Assembly (NCBI GenBank): GCA_947501565.1
Contig: CANMWJ010000001.1
Span: 186,001-250,000, forward strand
DNA from: an uncultured Marinobacterium sp.
GTDB lineage: Bacteria > Pseudomonadota > Gammaproteobacteria > Pseudomonadales > Balneatricaceae
DNA: 64,000 nt
Direction: 5' to 3'
Position 1 is the stretch's first letter. The number at the start of each line of letters is the position of its first letter. Positions 1 to 7,567 of this stretch are shown here, piece by piece. Both the position numbers and the translations under genes were made by a program. The notes beneath the pieces are model-generated. The model worked only from the letters and a program-made list of their open reading frames with translations, searched no databases and was not told where the DNA came from.

Positions 1-1170
1 TGAGGTCTGCAGGCACACCGCAAACAGGATGGTGAACCACACCAGATCGAAGCCCAGGTTGCTGACCACCGGCGCAACCAGCGGCAAAATGATCAGGGTG
101 ATCTCGATCCAGTCGAGGAAGAACCCCAGAATGAAGGTGCAGGCCAGGATGATCAGTACGATCACGGTTGGGCTGAACGGCAGGCCAGTCAGGGCGTTTT
201 CGATCAGCTCGTCGCCGCCCAGACCCCGCAGGATCAGGGAGAAGGCGGTGGCACCCAGCAACAGGGCGAAGATAAAGGCGGTGGTTTTGGTGGTTTCACT
301 GCATACCTCCTTCAGCACCTGCAGGTTGAGGCGTTTTTTCCACAGGGCCAGCATCGTGGCACCGAATGCACCCACGCCGGAGGCTTCGGTGGGGGTCGCG
401 ATACCCGCAAAGATCGAACCCAGTACCGCCAGAATCAGACCGGCCGGGGCCAGTACTGCCATAAACACACGCAGGATCAGGCCGATCCTCACCGATTCGG
501 CGTTTTCAGGGGCAGGCGCCATGCTTGGGCGCAGGAAACCGATCCCCAGGATGTAGGCGATATAGAGGCCGCCCAGCATCAGGCCGGGGAAGAGCGCACC
601 CAGGAACAGATCGCCCACGGAGATCCCCAGACGGTCGCCCATCATCACCAGCATGATGCTTGGCGGAATCAGAATGCCGAGGGTACCGGTGGAGCAGACG
701 GTGCCGCAGGCCAGCTCTTTGCTGTAACCCTGCTTCAGCATCAGCGGTACACCCAGCAGCGCCAGCAGTACCACCGAGGCACCGATGATGCCGGTGGAGG
801 CGGCCAGCAGCAGGCCGACAAAAGTCACGGTGACCGCCAGCCCGCCGCGAATACGGCCGAACAGGCGCACCAGGTTGGACATCAGGTCTTCGGCGATGCC
901 GGAGCGGTCCAGCATTAGGCCCATAAACACGAACATCGGCAGGGCGACCAGCACCCAGTTGGTCATGGTGTCCCACATGCGTGGCACCACAATCGATACG
1001 TACTGCCAGTCGATGCCGATCCAGGTATCAGCCCAGGCATCCAGTGCAATCGACAGCGCGGAGAAGATCAGTGCGATACCGCCCAGCACCCAGGCGACGG
1101 GGAACCCGGTAAACAGCAGCAGGATAAAACCGCCAAACATGGAAATGGCGAGGATCTCGTTAATCTCCAT
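1..1170 (-). CDS. dctM: TRAP transporter large permease (DctM), C-terminus off the window
   Basis: Large integral membrane subunit of a tripartite ATP-independent periplasmic (TRAP) transporter, the sodium-coupled import channel for organic acids. Reading the minus strand from an ATG at 1170 gives 390 uninterrupted codons starting MEINEILAISMFGG, with many hydrophobic helices and family-typical stretches such as GTLGILIPPSI and GIATPTEASGVGA. Family members run to roughly 430 residues, so only the last helix or so is missing. A strong AAGGAGG ribosome site lies inside the end of dctQ, whose stop is one base upstream of this start, so the two are translationally coupled. The subfamily resembles the 2-oxoacid (TakPQM)/mannitol-chloroaromatic group; the substrate is not determined. 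Confidence 0.93.
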   Translation of the reverse strand, partial: MEINEILAISMFGGFILLLFTGFPVAWVLGGIALIFSALSIALDAWADTWIGIDWQYVSIVVPRMWDTMTNWVLVALPMFVFMGLMLDRSGIAEDLMSNLVRLFGRIRGGLAVTVTFVGLLLAASTGIIGASVVLLALLGVPLMLKQGYSKELACGTVCSTGTLGILIPPSIMLVMMGDRLGISVGDLFLGALFPGLMLGGLYIAYILGIGFLRPSMAPAPENAESVRIGLILRVFMAVLAPAGLILAVLGSIFAGIATPTEASGVGAFGATMLALWKKRLNLQVLKEVCSETTKTTAFIFALLLGATAFSLILRGLGGDELIENALTGLPFSPTVIVLIILACTFILGFFLDWIEITLIILPLVAPVVSNLGFDLVWFTILFAVCLQTS

Positions 1171-1171
1171 C

Positions 1172-1786
1172 TCAGGCCTCCTTTTTCAAAAACAGCAGCG
1201 CGCAGACGCGGGACAGGCGGGATAGTGTGGCCAGCGCCAGCAGGGCAAACCCGATAAAGAGCACCGACTTGATCAGCCAGCGGTAGGGCAGGCCACCCGG
1301 CGCTTCGGACACCTCACCCAGCTGCCAGGAATAGAGCACGAACGGCATGGCGTACCAGAGCACCAGCACGATAAACGGCACCAGTAGGAAGAGGATGCCG
1401 ATCAGTTCGATCCAGCCCTGCAGACGCAGGCTCATATGGTCGTGGATCAGGTCCACACGTACGTGGTCGTCGGCGACAAAACAGTAGGAGAGGCCAAACA
1501 GCCAGCCGATGGCGTAGAGGTGCCACTGCAGCTCCTCAAACTCGATACGGCCTTCGCCCAGCACATAGCGCATCACCACGTTGAGCATGATCACGCCCAT
1601 CAGCAGCACCCAGACCCAGATAAACTGCTCGCAGATGCGGTTGACCAGACGGTCGAAGAAGCGAGACAGCGTGGTTTCCGGCAGCGCGGTGTGGTGCGCG
1701 ATCTGATCCAGCTCGATATGCGGATGCTCATCGAAGACCAGCGTATCGGGCTTCGTGTACTGCGCATTGTTGGCAGTGTGATTCAT
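1172..1786 (-). CDS. dctQ: TRAP transporter small permease (DctQ)
   Basis: Small four-helix membrane subunit that pairs with DctM. The 204-residue product has a hydrophilic N-terminal extension of about 60 residues, then helices around FIWVWVLLMGVIMLNVV and WHLYAIGWLFGLSYCF; the E-x-x-Q-W-H signature before the second helix is typical of DctQ. I start it at the ATG at 1786 because GGAG lies six bases upstream; an in-frame ATG at 1807 would add seven residues without a ribosome site. It lies between dctP and dctM in the usual P-Q-M order. Confidence 0.9.
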   Translation of the reverse strand: MNHTANNAQYTKPDTLVFDEHPHIELDQIAHHTALPETTLSRFFDRLVNRICEQFIWVWVLLMGVIMLNVVMRYVLGEGRIEFEELQWHLYAIGWLFGLSYCFVADDHVRVDLIHDHMSLRLQGWIELIGILFLLVPFIVLVLWYAMPFVLYSWQLGEVSEAPGGLPYRWLIKSVLFIGFALLALATLSRLSRVCALLFLKKEA

Positions 1787-1891
1787 CCTGTACTCCAAAA
1801 AATGCAATAAAGGCTAAAAGGGGCCTGGATCGCTGGCGGGCGTTTCCAGGCCAAGGTCATGAATGACACAACAGCTTCAGTGGTGGGTGAC

Positions 1892-1917
1892 GGGCCGGAG
1901 AGAGTGGGCTCCGGCCC
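1892..1917 (-). terminator. GC-rich hairpin between dctP and dctQ (attenuator-like)
   Basis: GGGCCGGAG at 1892-1900 pairs perfectly with CTCCGGCCC at 1909-1917 around an eight-base loop, in the gap after the dctP stop. There is no clear U tract. Hairpins here commonly stabilise the binding-protein mRNA or partly stop transcription so that DctP is made in excess of the membrane subunits; that role is inferred. Confidence 0.55.
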
Positions 1918-1949
1918 GGACACCCGGGACATAGGAGATGGCGTACGGA

Positions 1950-3023
1950 TCAGAAATCGCGTGGCAGGTATGCCAGGCGTTTCCAGTTTTTGTACTCGGT
2001 CATGAACGCCTGCTGGGAGGCGTAGATCTTGGCGAAGTCTTCATCCTTCTCTGCCTGCGTGGTCATCACCTTGTCGGTGATCGCTTTCAGCTCTTTCAGC
2101 AGTTCAGGATCCAGTTTGCGGGCAGTGACGCCTTTATCCGGGAAGCCGGCGATGATCTTGCCCTGCAGCGCTTCGCCGCGCGTCAGAGCGCGGAAGGTAC
2201 CGGCGGTGCACGCCATATCGATCAGAGCGCGTTTATCCGCAGGCAGGCCGTCCCACACCTCTTTGTTCACAACCAGGTGGGAGGCGGTGAAGGTCTGGTG
2301 CCAGCCGGGGAAGTAGTTGTTCTTGGCGATCTTGTGGAAACCCATCTTCTCGTCGATAGCGGGCATGGAGAACTCGCTGGCGTCGATCGCGCCTTTCTCC
2401 AGCGCCGGGAAGATCTCACCGCCTGGGAGTACGGTCACGGATGCGCCTGCTTCCTGCAGTACCTTGCCGCCGAGACCAGCGAAGCGGATCTTCAGGCCTT
2501 TCAGATCATCCACAGAGGTCAACTCCTGCTTGAACCAGCCTGCGGTTTCCGGGCCGATCACGGAGCAGAGCACCGGGTGTACGTTATGCTTGGCGTACAA
2601 CTCTTCAGCCAGTTTCTGTCCCTCACCGTCGTACCACCAGGCCGCGTATTCCCAAGGTTCCATGCCGAAAGGCACGGCGGCCAGCAGTGCGGCAGCTGGA
2701 ACCTTACCCTGGTCGTAACCCAGCCAGGTATAACCGGCGGAGAGCTGCTTGTTCTTGATCGCTTCAGTTATGCCGAAAGGCGGGACGATCTTGCCCGGTT
2801 CGTAAACCTTGAACTGAATCTCGCCATCACTGGCCGCTTTGATCTGCTCGCTCACCAGGTTGATCGGGTCGCCCAGCGCGGGCAGGTGGGTACCGAATAC
2901 CGCCTGAACCTTCCAACGCACTTTATCCCCCGCAACCGCCGTGGTGGTTGTCGCACCGGCAATCAGCGTGCCCAACAGTGTGGCTGATACCGCAGTTTTT
3001 ACTTTTGCAGACAAGTTACTCAT
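1950..3023 (-). CDS. dctP: TRAP transporter periplasmic solute-binding protein (DctP)
   Basis: Extracytoplasmic substrate-binding protein that delivers its ligand to DctQM. The 357-residue product has a signal peptide (basic start, hydrophobic core TLLGTLIAGATTTTAV, cleavage near AVAG/DK). The core has the family signature region LKGLKIRFAGLGGKVLQEAG followed by GGEIFPALEKGAIDASE, which is closest to the TakP-like proteins that bind 2-oxoacids rather than to C4-dicarboxylate DctP. GAGG lies seven bases before the ATG. It is first in the dctPQM operon, so promoter and control sites should lie at 3024-3298. Substrate is inferred from resemblance only. Confidence 0.92.
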   Translation of the reverse strand: MSNLSAKVKTAVSATLLGTLIAGATTTTAVAGDKVRWKVQAVFGTHLPALGDPINLVSEQIKAASDGEIQFKVYEPGKIVPPFGITEAIKNKQLSAGYTWLGYDQGKVPAAALLAAVPFGMEPWEYAAWWYDGEGQKLAEELYAKHNVHPVLCSVIGPETAGWFKQELTSVDDLKGLKIRFAGLGGKVLQEAGASVTVLPGGEIFPALEKGAIDASEFSMPAIDEKMGFHKIAKNNYFPGWHQTFTASHLVVNKEVWDGLPADKRALIDMACTAGTFRALTRGEALQGKIIAGFPDKGVTARKLDPELLKELKAITDKVMTTQAEKDEDFAKIYASQQAFMTEYKNWKRLAYLPRDF

Positions 3024-3298
3024 CGAACGAACCTCATCAGGTTTAGCGTTTGCCCGTCTCTGGCAAACTGAAATTATTATTTTGATACCTGTGGTCTCAG
3101 TTTGAGATCTTTTTTAGGTTAAAAGACGAGCAAAGCGTAAGTCAATACTAAAGTGAGATTTAAAATTTCATTATTTAACAGGTCATGCCAGTTGTTAAAA
3201 TGGTCGTATCTGTCAGGGATATCCCGAGCTTTTGCTGGGAAATGTCGATAAAATGCGCAAACTTTGGGCAGAGGAACTGGGCTAGAGGAACTGAGATT
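3024..3298. promoter_or_regulatory. Divergent control region between dctP and the Gate-domain gene
   Basis: No gene fits here. Two inverted repeats sit on the dctP side: GTTTGCC (3048-3054) with GGCAAAC (3062-3068), and TCTCA-GTT-TGAGA (3095-3107) followed by an A/T-rich tract. They could be regulator-binding sites for the TRAP operon or leader hairpins. No regulator gene is adjacent within the window. Confidence 0.4.
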
Positions 3299-4231
3299 GT
3301 GGAACAGGTTGTTGAGATAATTCTTGCGTCGGGACGCTCGGCGATCGATATGGCGCTCTACATCCTGATGCCGATCATGGTGGTGATGCTGGCGGTGATG
3401 AAGCTGCTGGATACCAAAGGTGTGCTGGCCTTTATGGCGCGCCTGATGACCCCGTTCGTGAAAGTCTTTGGCGTACCCGGTCTGGGTGTATTCGCACTGC
3501 TGAAGATGCTGCTGGTGAGTTTTTCTGCGCCAGTCGCAACGCTTAGCCTGATGCACAGCAACGGTATGGCGCGCCGTAAGATCGCCGCCACTTTTGCCAT
3601 GTTACTGCCGATGTCCCAGGCTAACGTGGTATTCCCGATGATGGCGGTGGGGCTGGATATGCCGATCGCCATCGCCACCTCCCTGATTGGTGGTTTCTTC
3701 TCCGCTGCACTGGCTTATTACGTGTTGATGCCCGCCGGTAAGGACAACGAACCGGTGGTTGAACCCACCTATCCCGACGCTCACAGCAAAAAATCCGTGG
3801 TACAGATCCTCTCTGACGGCGGTCAGGAGGGGATGCGTATCACCCTGGCGATGCTGCCGATGCTGATGCTGACGATCTGTCTGGTGAACGGCCTGCGGGC
3901 TACCGGTACCATCGAATGGATGAGTGAACTGCTGGCGCCGCTGATGGCGCTGTTGGGCCTGCCGGAAGCGGCGGTGCTGCCGATTGTCACCAAATATATC
4001 GCTGGCGGTACCGCATTTATGGGGATCACCCTGGACCTGATGGATCAGGGGCTGATCACCGCGCAGGAGCTGAACCGTATGGTGGGATTAGTCACTAATC
4101 CGCTGGATATCGTCGGTGTCGCAGTGCTCGCTGCCGCAGGAGCGAGGGTATCCGAAGTGGCCCGCGTGGCGGTGATCGCCGGTCTGGCGGGTATCGCCCT
4201 GCGCAGTGTAATGCACCTGATCATCTTCTGA
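3299..4231 (+). CDS. Nucleoside-recognition (Gate) domain membrane protein
   Basis: A 310-residue polytopic inner-membrane protein of the Gate/nucleoside-recognition superfamily, related to the core of concentrative nucleoside transporters; a specific substrate is not known. It has about eight hydrophobic segments, and two similar halves can be made out: one with the stretch LLVSFSAPVATLSLMHSNG, the other with TKYIAGGTAFMGITLDL, each followed by a helix. An open frame extends to 3185, but GTG at 3299 is preceded by AGAGGAA and the upstream residues do not look like family sequence; ATG 3350 is a weaker alternative. It is divergent from the dct operon. Function beyond membrane transport is uncertain. 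Confidence 0.78.
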   Translation: MEQVVEIILASGRSAIDMALYILMPIMVVMLAVMKLLDTKGVLAFMARLMTPFVKVFGVPGLGVFALLKMLLVSFSAPVATLSLMHSNGMARRKIAATFAMLLPMSQANVVFPMMAVGLDMPIAIATSLIGGFFSAALAYYVLMPAGKDNEPVVEPTYPDAHSKKSVVQILSDGGQEGMRITLAMLPMLMLTICLVNGLRATGTIEWMSELLAPLMALLGLPEAAVLPIVTKYIAGGTAFMGITLDLMDQGLITAQELNRMVGLVTNPLDIVGVAVLAAAGARVSEVARVAVIAGLAGIALRSVMHLIIF

Positions 4232-4362
4232 TTCGAGCAGCGTCCAAACCGATTTAAAACCAACTGGTCCGAATTTAACGGTTCCCGTTAGCAGCTCCCG
4301 AATTTTGCGTTAAGCTTTTTGTTAACGTTCCCTCAATATTGAGTATTCGGGAGGTAAGGCCG

Positions 4363-4725
4363 ATGGGCGACGAGGTCCGGACCTATCATGGCAGCTGCCA
4401 CTGCGGCGCCGTGAAGTTTGAAGTTGATACCAATCTGCAGCCGGTGATGCGCTGTAACTGTTCCATCTGTAAGCGCAAAAGTGCGCTGATGCATCGGGTG
4501 GATCCCGAGAACTTTCGCTTGATTGAAGGTGAGGATCAGGTCTCCCTCTACCGTTTCCATACCGAGCGCGCCTCCCACTACTTCTGCCATGTCTGTGGCA
4601 TCTACACCCACCACCATCCGCGCAGTGATCCCAGCAAAGTTGTCGTAAACGTGGGCTGTCTGGAGGAGGTTGATCCGCTGGAATTTACCGACGTGATGCT
4701 GATCGAAGGGAAGGATTTCGACTAG
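4363..4725 (+). CDS. GFA-family (CENP-V/GFA domain) zinc protein
   Basis: A 120-residue protein of the glutathione-dependent formaldehyde-activating enzyme (GFA/Mss4) fold. It shows the expected cysteines in order: GSCHCGAVKFEV near the N-terminus, CNCSIC about 30 residues later, and CHVCGIYTHHHP in the C-terminal half. These bind the zinc ions of this fold. The start is ATG 4363 because GGGAGG lies eight bases upstream; a TTG at 4339 would only add residues overlapping that site. Many family members have no proven formaldehyde role, so the exact reaction is unknown. Confidence 0.88.
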   Translation: MGDEVRTYHGSCHCGAVKFEVDTNLQPVMRCNCSICKRKSALMHRVDPENFRLIEGEDQVSLYRFHTERASHYFCHVCGIYTHHHPRSDPSKVVVNVGCLEEVDPLEFTDVMLIEGKDFD

Positions 4726-4814
4726 AGTCGTTTTTCGCGCCAGCATTGGGGTAGTATGGCTTTTTGATTCAGCATTCTTTTTGTTTCAGTTTCTATAGTG
4801 GCCGTTATTTATCC

Positions 4815-5963
4815 ATGCACTATCCCGATACCAAACTGCCCAAGGTGGGCACGACCATCTTCACCGTGATGTCGCAGCTGGCGAACGAAGCCGGTGCGAT
4901 TAACCTGTCACAGGGTTTTCCTGATTTCGACGGTCCCGAGTTTCTGCGTAAGCGCGTGGCGCACTACATCGAACACGGTGCCAACCAGTACGCGCCGATG
5001 ACCGGTATCCCCGCCTTGCGCGAAGCGATCGCCAATAAAACTGAACGCCTTTACGGTCGTAATACCTGCGCCGAGAGCGAAGTCACCGTTACCTCCGGTG
5101 CGACCGAAGCGCTGTTTGCGGCCATTGCGGCAGTGGTGCAGGCGGGGGATGAGGTGATCGTCTTCGATCCGGCGTACGACAGCTACGAACCGGCAATCGA
5201 ACTGAACGGCGGCCGCGCCGTGCATCTGGCATTACCACCGCCAAGCTTCAATATCGACTTTGAGCAACTGAAAGCGGCGATCAGCGATCGTACCCGTATG
5301 ATCATCATCAACTCGCCGCACAACCCGACCGGTGCCGTACTGAGCGCACAGGATCTGGATACCCTGGCGGAGATCGTCCGTGACAGTGATATCCTGCTGC
5401 TCTCCGACGAGGTGTACGAACATATCGCCTTTGACGGTCAGCCCCACCAGAGCCTGCTGCGCCACGACGAACTGGCCGCCCGCAGTTTTGTGGTCTCCTC
5501 CTTCGGCAAGACCTTCCACACCACCGGCTGGAAGGTGGGTTACTGTGTGGCTCCTGCACCGCTCAGTGCGGAGTTCCGCAAGGTGCACCAGTACCTGACC
5601 TTCAGCACCGTAACCCCGGTGCAGCTGGCGCTGGCGGATATGCTCAACGAGCAGCCGGAGCACTATCTGGAACTGCCCGAGTTCTACCAGCAGAAACGTG
5701 ATCTGTTCTGCGAGCTGATGGCGGGCAGCCGCTTCACCTTTGAAAAAACGGCAGGCACTTATTTTCAGTTGATGGACTACAGTGCAATCAGCGACCTGCC
5801 AGATACCGAGTTCTGCCGCTGGCTTACCACTGAAGCCGGTGTAGCGGCGATCCCGATTTCGGTGTTCAGCGAAAGCCCGATGGATACCCGTCTGGTACGT
5901 TTCTGTTTCGCCAAGAGTGATGAAACCCTGCGTGCGGCGGCAGCTAAGCTGTGTGAGATCTGA
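4815..5963 (+). CDS. ybdL: PLP-dependent methionine/glutamine aminotransferase, YbdL type
   Basis: Class I/II aminotransferase that moves the amino group of methionine or glutamine to 2-oxoacids, as E. coli YbdL and the KAT/glutamine transaminase K family do. The 382-residue product matches the family length. Visible motifs: INLSQGFPDFDGP at the start, SPHNPTGAV around residue 170, SDEVYEH, and the PLP lysine in SSFGKTFHTTGWKVGY. The C-terminal arginine region is DTRLVRFCFAKSD. ATG 4815 is chosen over the open frame to 4764 because family proteins begin close to the KLPKVGTTIF segment. yafV follows two bases later, which supports a coupled transaminase/omega-amidase role. Confidence 0.92.
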   Translation: MHYPDTKLPKVGTTIFTVMSQLANEAGAINLSQGFPDFDGPEFLRKRVAHYIEHGANQYAPMTGIPALREAIANKTERLYGRNTCAESEVTVTSGATEALFAAIAAVVQAGDEVIVFDPAYDSYEPAIELNGGRAVHLALPPPSFNIDFEQLKAAISDRTRMIIINSPHNPTGAVLSAQDLDTLAEIVRDSDILLLSDEVYEHIAFDGQPHQSLLRHDELAARSFVVSSFGKTFHTTGWKVGYCVAPAPLSAEFRKVHQYLTFSTVTPVQLALADMLNEQPEHYLELPEFYQQKRDLFCELMAGSRFTFEKTAGTYFQLMDYSAISDLPDTEFCRWLTTEAGVAAIPISVFSESPMDTRLVRFCFAKSDETLRAAAAKLCEI

Positions 5964-5965
5964 GA

Positions 5966-6751
5966 ATGACGATGCAAGACCTGAGAGTAACCCTGGTGCA
6001 GGCGGACTTGCACTGGCACGACCCGGCCGCCAACCGCACTCAGTTCGAAGCGATCTTCGCGGAACTGAAAGGGCAGACCGACCTGGTGATCCTGCCAGAG
6101 ATGTTTACCACCGGATTCACCATGGAGCCGGAACTGCTGGCTGAACCCCACGGCGGCGACACTGCCCAGTGGCTTAACAAGCAGGCGAAAGAACTGGATG
6201 CGGCGATCGTTGGTAGCGTGGTAACGCAGACCGACGCGGGTTTTCACAACCGCCTGCTGTTTACCACTCCGGAGGGCGAACAGAGTTTTTATGACAAACG
6301 CCACCTGTTCCGTATGGGCTGCGAGCACAACCACTACCAGCAGGGCACGGAACGTCTGGTGCTCAACTACCGTGGCTGGCGCATCATGCCTCAGATCTGT
6401 TACGACCTGCGTTTCCCGGTGTTCTGCCGCAACCGCAACGAATACGACCTGCTGCTCTACGTCGCCAACTGGCCCGCACCACGCCGCAACGCCTGGCGCA
6501 CCCTGCTGCAGGCTCGTGCCATCGAGAACCAGGTGTTTGTAGCGGGTGTGAACCGTGTCGGCACCGATGGCACCGGTCTGGAGTACAGCGGCGACAGCCT
6601 GCTGGTGGACTTCAAAGGCGAACTGCAGATCGATGGCGACGAAGGTGAAGCCTTTGTAAAAACTGAGACGCTTAACGCGCAGGAACTGCTGGCGTTTCGC
6701 GAGAAGTTTCCGGCCTGGATGGATGCCGATGAATTTGAGCTGCGCCTTTGA
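5966..6751 (+). CDS. yafV: Omega-amidase YafV (carbon-nitrogen hydrolase)
   Basis: Nitrilase-superfamily amidase that deaminates the 2-oxo acid amides left by glutamine transaminases (2-oxoglutaramate), making the transamination irreversible. The 261-residue protein carries the catalytic triad: Glu in LVILPEMFTTGF, Lys in FYDKRHLFRMGCEH, and Cys in PQICYDLRFPVF. Length agrees with E. coli YafV. It starts two bases after the ybdL stop; a second ATG at 5972 would also be possible. Pairing with the aminotransferase points to methionine salvage or glutamine-derived keto-acid recycling. Confidence 0.92.
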   Translation: MTMQDLRVTLVQADLHWHDPAANRTQFEAIFAELKGQTDLVILPEMFTTGFTMEPELLAEPHGGDTAQWLNKQAKELDAAIVGSVVTQTDAGFHNRLLFTTPEGEQSFYDKRHLFRMGCEHNHYQQGTERLVLNYRGWRIMPQICYDLRFPVFCRNRNEYDLLLYVANWPAPRRNAWRTLLQARAIENQVFVAGVNRVGTDGTGLEYSGDSLLVDFKGELQIDGDEGEAFVKTETLNAQELLAFREKFPAWMDADEFELRL

Positions 6752-6845
6752 CGCCAGCTCAATCTGACGCAATGCTTATAGCATCCTTGCCGTAAGAAAT
6801 TACCGTTATTCACCCCGCACAGGCGGGGTCTGCTAAGGAACCGCT

Positions 6846-7475
6846 ATGCGAGTGTTGGTGATAGGTGCAAGCCGGGGAACCGGTTTGCAGGTGGTGAAAA
6901 AAGCGTTGGAAGAGGGCCATGAGGTCACCGCCTGCGCCCGCAAAGTGAACGAAATCGACCTCAGACACCGTAACCTGCACCTGCAACGGGCCGACGTGCT
7001 CGACTTCTTCGCCCTGCAACGTACCGTCCCCGGCCACGACGCCGTCGTTCTCTGCCTGGGGGTGTTACCCACCTTTGAAAAAGTCCGCCTCTTCTCCGAA
7101 GGCACCCGCAACCTGATCGATGCCATGCACGCCGCACGGATCAAACGTTTGGTGGTGGTGACCGGTGTCGGTGCGGGAGACAGCCGCGGACATGGTGGAT
7201 TCCTCTACGATCGCTTGTTCCAGCCTTTCGTCCTGCGCACCATCTACGAAGATAAAAACCGTCAGGAAGGGATCATCCGCAAGAGCAACCTGGAATGGAC
7301 CATCGTACGCCCCGGTTTCCTCACCAACGGCGACGAAACCTGCAGCTACCAGACCTACACCAACCTCAACGGCGTAGTGGCCGGAAAGATCTCCCGCGCT
7401 GACGTTGCCCACTTTATCCTCGATGAACTGCAAAACGGCCAGTACGTGAACGAAACGCCGTTGGTGTGTTACTGA
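6846..7475 (+). CDS. NAD(P)-binding Rossmann protein (SDR-like, NmrA/flavin-reductase-like)
   Basis: A 209-residue atypical short-chain dehydrogenase. The glycine-rich dinucleotide loop is at the very start (VLVIGASRGTGLQVV), with a second strand ending in DAVVLCLGV and a third in LVVVTGVGAGDS; the substrate-side segment is NLEWTIVRPGFLTNG. These resemble biliverdin-reductase-B-like and NmrA-like proteins, so a quinone, flavin or redox-sensing role is possible but unproven. TAAGGAA lies before the ATG, and just upstream ACCCCGC (6812-6818) can pair with GCGGGGT (6823-6829), a small hairpin next to the ribosome site. It is transcribed alone, convergent with the SPRY gene. Confidence 0.82.
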   Translation: MRVLVIGASRGTGLQVVKKALEEGHEVTACARKVNEIDLRHRNLHLQRADVLDFFALQRTVPGHDAVVLCLGVLPTFEKVRLFSEGTRNLIDAMHAARIKRLVVVTGVGAGDSRGHGGFLYDRLFQPFVLRTIYEDKNRQEGIIRKSNLEWTIVRPGFLTNGDETCSYQTYTNLNGVVAGKISRADVAHFILDELQNGQYVNETPLVCY

Positions 7476-7518
7476 AGCGCTGATTTTTGTTTCGCTCCGA
7501 ACCGCGCAGGCCATGCAG

Positions 7519-7544
7519 GGTTCAGTAGCCAAGCGTATTGCACC
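7519..7544. repeat. Degenerate copy of the 26-nt GGTGC palindrome
   Basis: GGTTCAGTA (7519-7527), an eight-base centre, then TATTGCACC (7536-7544). The right arm is identical to that of the copy at 10033-10058 and the spacing is the same, but the left arm has two changes. It lies in the short convergent gap at the 3' side of the SPRY gene. Confidence 0.5.
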
Positions 7545-7567
7545 GCGAGAGATACCACTCCTCAAGT

